A stretch of 64,000 nucleotides of DNA, from NCBI GenBank assembly GCA_021730285.1, contig CP082962.1, positions 3,100,001 through 3,164,000 of the forward strand, written 5' to 3'. A program made the translations under genes and the position numbers. This stretch comes from Desulfovibrio sp. JY. Lineage in GTDB: Bacteria; Desulfobacterota; Desulfovibrionia; Desulfovibrionales; Desulfovibrionaceae. This document shows positions 24,698-32,746 of this stretch, piece by piece (position 1 is the first letter of the stretch; each line of letters opens with the position of its first letter). The notes beneath the pieces are model-generated. The model saw only the letters and a program-made list of their open reading frames with translations. It searched no databases and was not told the origin of the DNA.

Positions 24698-25450
24698 ATG
24701 AGCACATTCGTGATTCATCCCATCGTGTTGGGGACCAAGGAATTCGACAAGGGCATGATGACCTACCAGGTCGACTACGGGCAGCCCTACACCATTCCCA
24801 TTTATGGCTGGTACCTGGAAGGGGGCGACAAGCGCATCCTGGTGGACACCGGGGAGATGCGGCCCGTGGTTTCCGCAGCCAGGGAGGCGGCCATCGGGGG
24901 ACCGATCCATACCTTTGCCGAGGGATTGGCCCGCTTCGGCCTGACGCCCGGCGATATCGACGTGGTGGTGCACACCCATCTCCACAACGACCACTGCGAA
25001 AACGACAGCCTGTGCGAAAATGCCGTGTTCTACGTCCACGAAAAGGAATTGGCTCACGCCCGCAATCCGCATCCGCTCGATTACCGCTATAACGAGGAAT
25101 ACATCGAGGACGTGGCGGAAGCCGGGCAGATCGTGACCCTATCCGAGGATACGGAAATCGCACCCGGCCTGCGCATGGTCCATACCCCGGCCCATACGGA
25201 AGGCGGCATGTCCGTGTTCGTGGACACGCCGGCTGGCTCGGCCGTCATCACCGGCTTTTGCGTCATCCGGGAGAACCTTTTCCCGCCCAAATCGGTAACG
25301 GCCCGGGAAATGGAGGTCATCCCGCCCGGGACCTGCCTCAACAGCTACGACGCCTATGACATTGTGCGGCGGATTCGGGACGCGGCGGACATCGTCATCC
25401 CGCTTCATGAGCCGTCGTTTGCCACGGGCGCGCCCATCGGCCTGAAGTGA
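24698..25450 (+). CDS. MBL-fold hydrolase (lactonase-like)
   Basis: The 250-residue protein has the metallo-beta-lactamase motif HTHLHNDHCEN (about 101-111). It also has a later metal ligand region HTPAHTEGGMSVFVDTP, and IPLHEP near the C-terminus. The N-terminal YGWYLEGGDKRILVDTGEM resembles N-acyl-homoserine-lactonase-type hydrolases. A CTGGAGGG precedes the ATG at 24698 by 5 bases; the upstream in-frame codon at 24653 lacks support. The substrate is unknown, and lactone hydrolysis is only a family-level suggestion. Confidence 0.85.
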   Translation: MSTFVIHPIVLGTKEFDKGMMTYQVDYGQPYTIPIYGWYLEGGDKRILVDTGEMRPVVSAAREAAIGGPIHTFAEGLARFGLTPGDIDVVVHTHLHNDHCENDSLCENAVFYVHEKELAHARNPHPLDYRYNEEYIEDVAEAGQIVTLSEDTEIAPGLRMVHTPAHTEGGMSVFVDTPAGSAVITGFCVIRENLFPPKSVTAREMEVIPPGTCLNSYDAYDIVRRIRDAADIVIPLHEPSFATGAPIGLK

Positions 25451-25621
25451 TTGCCCCCGGGGCCTGACCAGGGAGGGGATGTATTATCCCCTCGCGGTGG
25501 ACCGGCCTTCATCTTTCGGTTGGGCGAGGGGCCATGAAGCGGGGAGGGAAGGTGATTTTTCCGCTCCTGTCCATGTCTTCCCGAGAAGGGGGGACGAGTG
25601 TGGGACCAAAATGAGGTGGGA

Positions 25622-25662
25622 TAAAAAACAAGGGGTCGGTCTTTCGACCAACCCCTTGAAAT
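25622..25662 (-). terminator. Intrinsic terminator of tRNA-Arg
   Basis: On the minus strand the stem caaggggttggt/accgaccccttg (one mismatch) is followed by gttttttat. It begins a few bases beyond the tRNA 3' end. Confidence 0.8.
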
Positions 25663-25664
25663 TT

Positions 25665-25741
25665 TGGTGCGCCCGGAAGGATTCGAACCTTCGACCTACG
25701 GATTCGTAGTCCGGCACTCTATCCAGCTGAGCTACGGGCGC
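25665..25741 (-). tRNA. tRNA-Arg (anticodon ACG)
   Basis: The minus strand reads a full cloverleaf: acceptor GCGCCCG/CGGGCGC, D-arm GCTC..GAGT, and anticodon loop CTACGAA with ACG (decoding CGU/CGC/CGA after A34 deamination). The T-arm is GAAGG-TTCGAAT-CCTTC, and CCA is encoded (25665-25667). The first anticodon-stem pair is C-T, a small irregularity. No integrase or target-site duplication is seen nearby, so it is not marked as an island attachment site. Confidence 0.95.
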
Positions 25742-25837
25742 ACGCGAGAAAAAGACTTCTACGCGCCCACCCCGGACCCGTCAATACTTTTTTCCGGGCA
25801 AGGTGTTTTTCCTGGGAAATTTTTCCGCGCGCCCCAT

Positions 25838-25876
25838 GCAAAAGGCCGCCCCGATAGCCTCGGGACGGCCTTTTCA
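25838..25876 (-). terminator. Terminator-like hairpin after the PPIase gene
   Basis: The stem aaaaggccg(tcccg)/(cgggg)cggcctttt, with a seven-base loop, ends in four T on the minus strand, 26 bases after the PPIase stop. The weak T-tract makes it a moderate candidate. Confidence 0.6.
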
Positions 25877-25901
25877 TGCGATCCGTGCCGAAGCGAAGAC
25901 G

Positions 25902-26510
25902 CTATTCGCTGACCACTTCGGCCTTTTCGATGATCACCGGGACCACCGGCACGTTCTCGTGGAAGCCCTTGGTCATGGTCGGCACGGCCTTGATGGCGTC
26001 CACCACGTCCTGGCCTTTGACCACCTTGCCGAACACCGCATAGCCCCAGCCCTGCGGATTTTTGGCGGTGTGATCCAGAAAGCCGTTGTCGGCCACGTTG
26101 ATGAAGAACTGGGCCGTGGCCGAATGCGGATCGGCCGTGCGGGCCATGGCCACGGTATAGGCCCTGTTCTTGAGCCCGTTGTCGGCCTCGTTCTGGATCG
26201 GAGCCTCGGTTGCACGCTCCTTCATGGACTTGTCCATGCCGCCGCCCTGGATCATGAAGCCGTTTATGACACGGTGAAAGACCGTGCCGTCATAATGTCC
26301 CGATTTGACGTACTTGAGAAAGTTCTCAACCGTGATCGGGGCTTTTTCCTTGTCCAGCTCGATGACGATGTCACCCTTGCTGGTTGTCAACTTGACCATG
26401 GGGTTACCTCCCTCGGCCCGGACGACGCCCACGCCGCCCAGGGTTGCGGCCAGAACGCAGCACAGCGCCACAAGCGCCCGCAGCCAAAACCTCCGGCCAA
26501 TTGCCACCAT
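25902..26510 (-). CDS. ppiA: Cyclophilin-type peptidyl-prolyl isomerase, exported
   Basis: The 202-residue protein begins with a signal peptide (about 1-32, [22 protein letters not shown]). A complete cyclophilin domain follows: [32 protein letters not shown] and [17 protein letters not shown]. It catalyses cis-trans isomerisation of X-Pro bonds, probably in the periplasm. The Met after the signal ([12 protein letters not shown]) is the usual start of cytoplasmic relatives. GGAGG lies 9 bases before the ATG at 26510; the longer frame to 26609 lacks support. Confidence 0.92.
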   Translation of the reverse strand: MVAIGRRFWLRALVALCCVLAATLGGVGVVRAEGGNPMVKLTTSKGDIVIELDKEKAPITVENFLKYVKSGHYDGTVFHRVINGFMIQGGGMDKSMKERATEAPIQNEADNGLKNRAYTVAMARTADPHSATAQFFINVADNGFLDHTAKNPQGWGYAVFGKVVKGQDVVDAIKAVPTMTKGFHENVPVVPVIIEKAEVVSE

Positions 26511-26660
26511 AACGTCAACCTCCGGAAAAAAGTTGCATCGCCCTAAGGGAAATTCGCAATTTCGTCGAGTGAAAAATGGAATCGGAAGAGGCCGTTGCCA
26601 TTTTGCCACAAACAGGTCACTGTCACGCCCACTTATAAATCCTCATCCCGGGACAGTGGC

Positions 26661-27008
26661 ATGACCGAGCACAGGAAAGGACAAACCCGCGTCGTCGTCT
26701 ATCCGGACTGGTGCAAAGGCTGCGGCATCTGTGCCGCATTTTGCCCGAAACAAGTACTCGCGCTCGGCCCTGATGGCAAGGCCAGGGTCGTCAACGAGGA
26801 AGCCTGCGTCAATTGCGGCTTTTGCGAGCCGCATTGCCCGGATTTCGCCATCATGGTGGTTCCCGCGAACGGCAACGGCCGTCAAAACGGCCACAAGGAC
26901 GACCACACCGTCCAGCCCCCGGCGCAGGATGCCTGCCTGGGCCCCGAAGCGCCGGACGCGCCCGCCGCGACCGTAACCAAGACGGACGACAAGGAGGGCA
27001 GGCCGTGA
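26661..27008 (+). CDS. korD: 2-oxoacid:ferredoxin oxidoreductase, delta (ferredoxin) subunit
   Basis: The 115-residue protein carries two 4Fe-4S motifs, CKGCGICAAFCPKQ (18-31) and CVNCGFCEPHCPD (49-61), as in the delta subunits of 2-oxoglutarate ferredoxin oxidoreductases. A disordered Asn/Pro/Ala-rich tail of about 45 residues is unusual. It is the first gene of korDABC. Its stop overlaps the GTG start of korA (GTGA). Confidence 0.92.
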   Translation: MTEHRKGQTRVVVYPDWCKGCGICAAFCPKQVLALGPDGKARVVNEEACVNCGFCEPHCPDFAIMVVPANGNGRQNGHKDDHTVQPPAQDACLGPEAPDAPAATVTKTDDKEGRP

Positions 27009-28150
27009 CGCAGCATCTTCGCAAAAAACGGCGCGAGGCCTTCGTGCTCGGCAACGAGGCCGTGGTCGAAGGGGCGCTGGCCGCCGGCTGCTCCTTTTAC
27101 GCCGGCTATCCCATCACGCCGTCCACGGAAATCATGGAGACCATGGCCCGCCGGCTGCCGCTGGCGCCGGACGGCGTCTTTATCCAGATGGAGGACGAGA
27201 TCGCCTCCATGGGAGCGATCATCGGCGCGTCGCTGGCCGGGCGCAAGGCCATGACCGCCACCTCCGGCCCCGGATTTTCGCTCATGCAGGAGCAGATCGG
27301 CTACGCCGCCATGACCGAGACGCCGCTGGTCATCGTCGACGTCATGCGCGGCGGCGCGAGCACGGGACTGCCCACCAGCCCCGGCCAGGGCGACGTGCAG
27401 CAGGCGCGCTGGGGCGCCCACGGCGATCACCCCATCATCGTGCTCTCGGCCACGGACGTGCCCCAGTGCGTGGAAATGACCGTGGCGGCCTTTAATTTCG
27501 CGGAGAAATACCGCACCCCGGTGGTGCTGCTTTTAGACGAAATCACCGCCCACACCCGCGAGAAGATCACGCTGCCGGAACCTGGCGATTTCGAGATCTT
27601 CTCCCGCCTGGTGCCGACCATGCCGCCGGAGTGGTACAAGCCCTATGAGGAGACCCTTCGCGGCGTGCCGCCCATGCCGCCGGTCGGCTCGGGCTACCGG
27701 TTCCACGTGACCGGGCTCACCCACGACCTGCTCGGGTTTCCGACCTCCCGGCCCGAGGAGGTGCGCGCCCTGGTCGAGCGGCAATTCCGCAAGATCGACC
27801 GTTTTTTTCAGGATGTGCAGCTTGTGGAACACGTGGACACGGAAGACGCCGAGGTGCTGGTCGTGGCCTACGGCTGCGTGGCCCGCTCGGCAAGGCTCGC
27901 CGTGAAGCAGGCCCGGGACGTGGGGGTCCGGGCCGGCCTGCTCGTGCTCAATACGCTTTTTCCCTTTCCAAGGGCCCATGTGGAAAAGCTCATGCGGACT
28001 TGCCGGCTGGTCGTGGTGCCGGAGCTCAACGTCGGCCAGATCTCCCGCGAGGTCAAACGGGTCAACGAGGGCTACACCGCCGTGCGCACGATAAACCGCA
28101 TCGACGGCCAGATCATCACCCCGTCGCAGATATTCAAGGAGATCGCCTGA
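27005..28150 (+). CDS. korA: 2-oxoglutarate-type ferredoxin oxidoreductase, alpha subunit
   Basis: The 381-residue subunit contains the family blocks GNEAVVEGALAAGCSFYAGYPITPSTEI, MEDEIASMGAIIGASLAGRKAMTATSGPGFSLM, and GLPTSPGQGDVQQARWG. It carries the pyrimidine and domain II parts of a TPP enzyme oxidising 2-oxoacids to acyl-CoA, CO2 and reduced ferredoxin. The GTG at 27005 follows AAGGAGGG. Its last 11 codons are partly duplicated in the gap before korB. Confidence 0.94.
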   Translation: MTQHLRKKRREAFVLGNEAVVEGALAAGCSFYAGYPITPSTEIMETMARRLPLAPDGVFIQMEDEIASMGAIIGASLAGRKAMTATSGPGFSLMQEQIGYAAMTETPLVIVDVMRGGASTGLPTSPGQGDVQQARWGAHGDHPIIVLSATDVPQCVEMTVAAFNFAEKYRTPVVLLLDEITAHTREKITLPEPGDFEIFSRLVPTMPPEWYKPYEETLRGVPPMPPVGSGYRFHVTGLTHDLLGFPTSRPEEVRALVERQFRKIDRFFQDVQLVEHVDTEDAEVLVVAYGCVARSARLAVKQARDVGVRAGLLVLNTLFPFPRAHVEKLMRTCRLVVVPELNVGQISREVKRVNEGYTAVRTINRIDGQIITPSQIFKEIA

Positions 28151-28209
28151 GGCCGGCCTTGGCTTTCAAACGGAGAATCCCCGTCGCAGATAGCAAGGAG
28201 ATCGCGTGA
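28119..28209 (+). repeat. Direct repeat of the korA 3' end in front of korB
   Basis: The korA terminal segment 28119-28150 recurs at 28179-28209 with a small change (ttc to gc) and one substitution. It includes its own TGA and the AAGGAG that now serves as the ribosome site for korB. A local tandem duplication of about 60 bases explains it. Confidence 0.8.
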
Positions 28210-28210
28210 T

Positions 28211-29047
28211 ATGGCCGAAGTAACGCAGCTTATCCACCAGTACCTGCGCCACAACAAGAAGTTTCCCCTGGTCTTTTGCCCGGGCTGCGGCCACGGCATC
28301 GTGCTGGGGTCCCTCGTGCGCAGCGTCCATGCCCTGGGCCTGTCCAAGGACGAGGTGGTCATCGTGGCCGGCATCGGCTGCTCGGGCCGCATCGCCGCCT
28401 ATGTGGACTTCAACACCGTCCACACCACCCACGGCCGGGCGCTGACCGTCGCCACGGGCATCAAGATGGCCAACCCGGCGCTGACCGTCATCGCGGTCAT
28501 GGGCGACGGCGACGCCTTTTCCATCGGCGGCAACCACTTCATCCATGCCGCCCGGCGCAACATCGGCGTCACGGCGCTGGTGCTCAACAACTTCATTTAC
28601 GGCATGACCGGCGGCCAGTGCTCGTCCACCACCCCCGAGGGCGCCTACACCCACACCAGCCCCATGGGCCAGCCCGAGGCCTCCTTCGACGTGGTCGAGC
28701 TGGCCAGGGCCGCCGGGGCCAGCGGCGTGGCCCGGGGCACGGTCTACCACGTCAAGGCCCTGGACGGACTTATCACCGCCGCGCTTGCCCAGCCGGGCTT
28801 CAATCTGGTCGAGGCGCTGACCCCGTGCTTCACCCAGTACGGCCGGGGTAACGGATTCAAGAACCCGGTGGCCATGTTCCAGTGGCTCAAGGAGCGGGCG
28901 GTGCCCCTCGAGGCCTACGAGAAGCTGGAGCAAAAAGACGGGCGCATCCCCATCGGGGTGTTCGTCAAGCGCGACGTGCCGGGCCTTGAGACGCGCTACG
29001 CCGCCATGTGCCGGGAGTTTCGGGAGAAAAAGGGAGGCGCGGCATGA
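28211..29047 (+). CDS. korB: 2-oxoglutarate-type ferredoxin oxidoreductase, beta (TPP) subunit
   Basis: The 278-residue TPP-binding subunit has FCPGCGHGIVLGSL, the VAGIGCSGRIAAYV block, and the pyrophosphate-binding GDGDAFSIGGNHFIHAARRN. NNFIYGMTGGQ follows. It catalyses decarboxylation of the 2-oxoacid with the alpha subunit. AAGGAG within the duplicated korA end lies 10 bases before its ATG. The stop overlaps the korC start (ATGA). Confidence 0.95.
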   Translation: MAEVTQLIHQYLRHNKKFPLVFCPGCGHGIVLGSLVRSVHALGLSKDEVVIVAGIGCSGRIAAYVDFNTVHTTHGRALTVATGIKMANPALTVIAVMGDGDAFSIGGNHFIHAARRNIGVTALVLNNFIYGMTGGQCSSTTPEGAYTHTSPMGQPEASFDVVELARAAGASGVARGTVYHVKALDGLITAALAQPGFNLVEALTPCFTQYGRGNGFKNPVAMFQWLKERAVPLEAYEKLEQKDGRIPIGVFVKRDVPGLETRYAAMCREFREKKGGAA

Positions 29048-29688
29048 ACGGCGAGGATATGGTGCTGGCCCGCTACGAGATACGGCTGTCCGGGCTTGGC
29101 GGTCAGGGCATCCTGACCATGGGCAAGCTTTTGGGCCAGGGTCTGGCGCTTTACCACGGCTACCACGTGACCCAGACCCAGAGTTACGGCCCCGAGGCCC
29201 GGGGTGGGGCCAGCCGGTCCGACCTCGTGGTCAGTTCCGACCCCATCAGCTATCCCAAGACCGAATACCTGGACCTGCTCGTGGCGTTGTCCCAGGAGGC
29301 GGTCGGCATCTACTACCATTACCTCAAGCCCCGGGGCACGCTGCTTATCGATACGGGGCTGGTCAAGCAGACGCCGTCCAACGTGTTTTTGGGCCTGCCG
29401 TTTACGGCGCTGGCCCGGGACCATGTGGGCGTGCCCCAGTCCACCAACGTGGTGGCGCTTGGCGCGGTGACCTGGCTTTTGCCTTTCGCCAAGCCCGAGG
29501 CCATGCGCAAGAGCCTCAAGGCGGCGTTGCCCGAAAAGATCCGGGCCGCCAATCTCAAGGCCTTCAACCTCGGCTACAACGAAGCCAAGAAGCGCCTGGG
29601 CCAGCCCATCGCCGTGCTCGAGCCCGGCGCCGGCGACGGCCAGGACGAGGAACGCATGGACCTTTGCAACATCATGGCCGAGGACTAG
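29044..29688 (+). CDS. korC: 2-oxoacid:ferredoxin oxidoreductase, gamma subunit
   Basis: The 214-residue subunit begins with EIRLSGLGGQGILTMGKLLG and has the family block QSYGPEARGGASRSDLVVS. LKPRGTLLIDTGLV and NVVALGAVTWLLP follow. This subunit binds CoA-side elements of the KOR/VOR complex. It completes a korDABC operon whose genes are all overlapped or tightly linked. A C-terminal acidic extension (about 195-214) follows the domain. Confidence 0.94.
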   Translation: MNGEDMVLARYEIRLSGLGGQGILTMGKLLGQGLALYHGYHVTQTQSYGPEARGGASRSDLVVSSDPISYPKTEYLDLLVALSQEAVGIYYHYLKPRGTLLIDTGLVKQTPSNVFLGLPFTALARDHVGVPQSTNVVALGAVTWLLPFAKPEAMRKSLKAALPEKIRAANLKAFNLGYNEAKKRLGQPIAVLEPGAGDGQDEERMDLCNIMAED

Positions 29689-29712
29689 GGCAAAGCATTT
29701 GGAAAAGATCGT

Positions 29713-29779
29713 GCGAGCGGGGAAACCCTTATAAAAAGGGTTCTCCCCTCTCGCGCTCTCCCTTTCCGAAACGTTTTTA
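29713..29779 (+). repeat. A/T-cored palindrome with C-rich tail, 3' of korC
   Basis: An imperfect palindrome (gcgag-cggggaaaccctt with aaaagggttctcccc-tctcgc) is followed by ctctccctttccgaaacgttttt. It closely resembles 32092-32156 and 53422-53486, including the preceding atttggaaaaga. It begins 24 bases after the korC stop. The remaining gap to 29957 shows nothing else. Confidence 0.7.
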
Positions 29780-29957
29780 CGTTGCAACTCCGTGTGATCA
29801 CTACCTTTTGGGTTGCGAAAGTTGGGAAAGCCCCTTGAGGGAAAATCTTCGCCCGATCAAGCAGTTCCCACCGTATGTTTTTTTGAGGTAGGGGAAAGGA
29901 AACGGGAGGCGGAAAGGCCGCTGCCGCATCGTTGCAACCCGTAAGGGAGCGCCGTCC

Positions 29958-32069
29958 ATGCATCTGACCGAACACGCCGGCAAGAAGCTTCTGGCCGAGG
30001 CGGGTATCGCTGTTCCGCCGGGCATCGCTTTCGAACCGGGCGAGGTGGACGGCCTTGCGCCGCCTTTTGCCGCGCCCTATTATCTCAAGGCCCAGACTCT
30101 TTCCGGCGGCCGGGGCAAGGCCGGCGGAGTGGTCCGGCTGGAATCGGCCGGGGAGTTGCCCGAAGCCGCCCGAGCACTTTTTTCCCGTCCTTTCGGCGGC
30201 GTTTGTCCGCCTTTTTTGCGCCTGGAGCCGGCGGTTGCCCATGACCGGGCGCTCTATGTGTCCCTGGGCGTGTCCCGGGAGCGCCGGGCGCTGTGTCTGA
30301 CCCTCGCCCGGCAGGGCGGGGTGGACGTGGAGGGGCTGGCCGGCACGCCGGACCTGCTCGTCCTGTCGGTCGTGCCGCCGTTTGTCCCCACGCCGCGCCT
30401 TGTGCGGCGGGCCTTTTTCCATTTTGGATTGGCCCGGGAATGCTACGCGGCCTTTGCCGACCTGCTCGACCGGCTTTTTGCCGCCGTGGCCGATTACGGT
30501 CTGCTCTTGGCCGAAATCAATCCCCTGGCCGTGACGCCGGACGGGCATTTCGTGGCGCTCGACGCCAAGGTGGTCATCGACGACAGCGCGGTGTGCATTG
30601 CTCCCGGGCTGTCCCGCTTCGGCGACGACCGGCTGGCCACGCCGGCCGAGCGGCTGGCCCGGGACCATGGCCTGTCCTTTGTGAGCCTTTCCGGCCACAT
30701 CGGCCTTGTGGCCAACGGCGCGGGCCTGGCCATGGCCACCATGGACGCCCTCGACGTCGCCGGGCTGGCAGCCGCCAACTTTCTGGATTTCGGCGGCACG
30801 GCCGACGCCGCCCGGCTGCGGGCCGCCTTTGACCTCATTTTCGCCGAACCGCGCGTCGCGGCCTGCTGCGTCAACATGTTCGGCGGCATCCTGTCCTGCG
30901 CCGACGTGGCCAAGGCTCTGCTCGAGGCCTTGGGCGACGCGCCGCCGTCGCGACCGATCGTCGTGCGCTTCGCCGGCAACGGCGCGGAGATGGGCGCGGC
31001 GCTGTTGCGTCGCCAGGGCCTGCCCGCGCTGCTCGTGGCCGACGACATGGACCAGGCCGTGGCCTTGCTGTCCGAGGTGGCGCCGGTCGGCCCGCGAAAG
31101 CCGCAGGTCGAAGCGGCGCCGGATCACTGCCGCGAGGTGACGTCCGTCTCCCGGACGCCGGCCGCATCCGGGAGACGCGCGCCGATGCTGCCGTCGCTGC
31201 TCGCCCTCGACGGTGCAAGCGGCGTGCTCGTCCAGGGCATCACCGGCCGGGCCGGGCGGCTGCACGCCAAGCGCATGCGGGCCTACGGGGCCAACGTGGT
31301 CTGCGGGGTGACGCCTTTCCGGGGCGGCACGGCCGTGGACGGGGTGCCGGTCTACGATACCGTGGCCGCGGCGGCCGACGCCCACGACATCGCCCTGTCC
31401 GTCATTTTCGTTCCAGGCATGGGCGCGGCCGATGCCGTGCTGGAGGCGATCGAGGCCGGCGTTCCGCGCATCGTGTGCATCACCGACGGCGTTCCCCAAA
31501 AGGACATGCTGACCGTGCGGGCGGCTCTTTCCGGGCGCGGCATCCTGCTGCTCGGGCCCAACACGCCGGGCATGCTGCTGCCGGGCAGGATGCAGGCGGG
31601 CATCATGCCGGCCGAGCCCTTCATTCCCGGGCCGGTGGCGGTTTTTTCCCGAAGCGGCACGCTGACCTACGAAGTGTGCTCACGCCTTTCGGCGGCCGGC
31701 ATCGGCCAGGCCGTGGCCGCCGGCATCGGCGGTGATCCTTTCGGCGGCGCGGGCTTTGTCGAGCTGTGCGAAATGGTGCGCGACGATCCCCAGGTGCTCA
31801 CGGTGATGGTCATCGGCGAAGTGGGGGGGCGGGCCGAGGAGGATCTGGCCGCCTATGTGGCCGAGACCGCCTATCCCAAACCCGTGGCGGCCTTTGTCGC
31901 CGGCATGACCGCGCCCGCCGGCCGGGCGCTCGGCCATGCCGGGGCGCTGCTCGAACACCCCGGCGGCATCACCGCCAAGATCGCCTGCCTCGAGCGGGCC
32001 GGCATCGCCGTGTGCCCGGAACTCGGCGACGTGGCCGGCGTCATGGCCGGATTGTTGTGTGGCCGATAA
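29958..32069 (+). CDS. Succinyl-CoA ligase, fused beta-alpha (SucC-SucD)
   Basis: The 703-residue protein combines a SucC-like half with a SucD-like half (from about 410). The SucC half (1-400) has an ATP-grasp start HLTEHAGKKLLAEAGIAVP, AQTLSGGRGKAGGV, LLAEINPLAV and NMFGGILSCADVAKAL. The SucD half has VLVQGITGRAG, GPNTPGMLLPG and GHAGALLEHPGG, where His660 would be the phosphohistidine. Most bacteria keep the subunits separate. Placed directly after korDABC, it should convert the succinyl-CoA made there to succinate with substrate-level phosphorylation, or run in reverse. A different acyl-CoA (acetyl-CoA) cannot be excluded. Confidence 0.88.
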   Translation: MHLTEHAGKKLLAEAGIAVPPGIAFEPGEVDGLAPPFAAPYYLKAQTLSGGRGKAGGVVRLESAGELPEAARALFSRPFGGVCPPFLRLEPAVAHDRALYVSLGVSRERRALCLTLARQGGVDVEGLAGTPDLLVLSVVPPFVPTPRLVRRAFFHFGLARECYAAFADLLDRLFAAVADYGLLLAEINPLAVTPDGHFVALDAKVVIDDSAVCIAPGLSRFGDDRLATPAERLARDHGLSFVSLSGHIGLVANGAGLAMATMDALDVAGLAAANFLDFGGTADAARLRAAFDLIFAEPRVAACCVNMFGGILSCADVAKALLEALGDAPPSRPIVVRFAGNGAEMGAALLRRQGLPALLVADDMDQAVALLSEVAPVGPRKPQVEAAPDHCREVTSVSRTPAASGRRAPMLPSLLALDGASGVLVQGITGRAGRLHAKRMRAYGANVVCGVTPFRGGTAVDGVPVYDTVAAAADAHDIALSVIFVPGMGAADAVLEAIEAGVPRIVCITDGVPQKDMLTVRAALSGRGILLLGPNTPGMLLPGRMQAGIMPAEPFIPGPVAVFSRSGTLTYEVCSRLSAAGIGQAVAAGIGGDPFGGAGFVELCEMVRDDPQVLTVMVIGEVGGRAEEDLAAYVAETAYPKPVAAFVAGMTAPAGRALGHAGALLEHPGGITAKIACLERAGIAVCPELGDVAGVMAGLLCGR

Positions 32070-32091
32070 AGATTTGGAAAAGACAAACAGT

Positions 32092-32156
32092 GCGAGAGGG
32101 GGACCCTTTTTGAAAAAAGGGTCCCCCTCTCGCGCTCTCCCCTCCCCAAAACTTTT
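32092..32156 (+). repeat. A/T-cored palindrome with C-rich tail, 3' of the SucC-SucD gene
   Basis: A perfect 20-bp inverted repeat (32092-32111 with 32114-32133, loop ga) is followed by ctctcccctccccaaaactttt. It lies 22 bases after the stop codon, oriented as the other copies. Confidence 0.8.
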
Positions 32157-32236
32157 CACGGTGAAGGGGGAGAGGGATGTATCGGGAAAAGAGAGGGGAA
32201 GTAAATTTACCGTGAGACGGGGGAGCCCGGCGGAGA

Positions 32237-32596
32237 TCAGTTTCCCTTGGGCGCGACCGGTTCGGCCTTGGCGTTTTTCTTCTTGTCGTGCTTGGGCCGC
32301 ACGTAGCCCTTGTACTTGTCCTCGATCTTGTTTTTTTCCTTGGTGAATTCAACCGCATCCGCGGCATGTTCCCGATCCACCCAGGCGCGGTAGCGCGCTT
32401 CGGCCGCATCCGTGGCCGGGTTGGACGGCCCGTGCTCGGCCGGTTCGGCCTTGGCGGCGGGCGTTTTGGGGGACGCGGCGGCGGGCGCTTTGGGGCTTGT
32501 CGCGGCGGCCGGGGCTGCCGGGTCGGCGGCCCGGCTCGGAGAGGGCAGGGCCAAAACGATGGCCGCCAGCATTATCGGCAAGAAAACCTTGTACAT
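32237..32596 (-). CDS. Small exported Lys/Ala/Pro-rich protein
   Basis: The 119-residue protein begins with a signal peptide (MYKVFLPIMLAAIVLALPSPSRA). An Ala/Pro/Lys repeat-like linker follows, then a charged helical C-terminus (ARYRAWVDREHAADAVEFTKEKNKIEDKYKGYV) ending in a Lys-rich tail. GGGAGA precedes the ATG at 32596. It is not recognised as a known family. It is divergent from the histidine kinase, with which it shares a 150-base promoter gap. Confidence 0.65.
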   Translation of the reverse strand: MYKVFLPIMLAAIVLALPSPSRAADPAAPAAATSPKAPAAASPKTPAAKAEPAEHGPSNPATDAAEARYRAWVDREHAADAVEFTKEKNKIEDKYKGYVRPKHDKKKNAKAEPVAPKGN

Positions 32597-32746
32597 GGAA
32601 TCTCCCTGGCGGCATAGGGCCGCGAAGATCATCGTCGAGCGAACTAACCATATTTTACCCGGTCCGGCAATGGCCCGTCGGCCATGCTCCGGGGAACCGC
32701 CCACGCCAGACTGGTCAAGGCCTCGCAACTCCCCTATACTTCGCGT

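Noticed and set aside
25665-25741. tRNA-Arg as the attachment site of an integrated element
   Set aside because: No integrase, no duplicated tRNA 3' end and no phage genes were found nearby.
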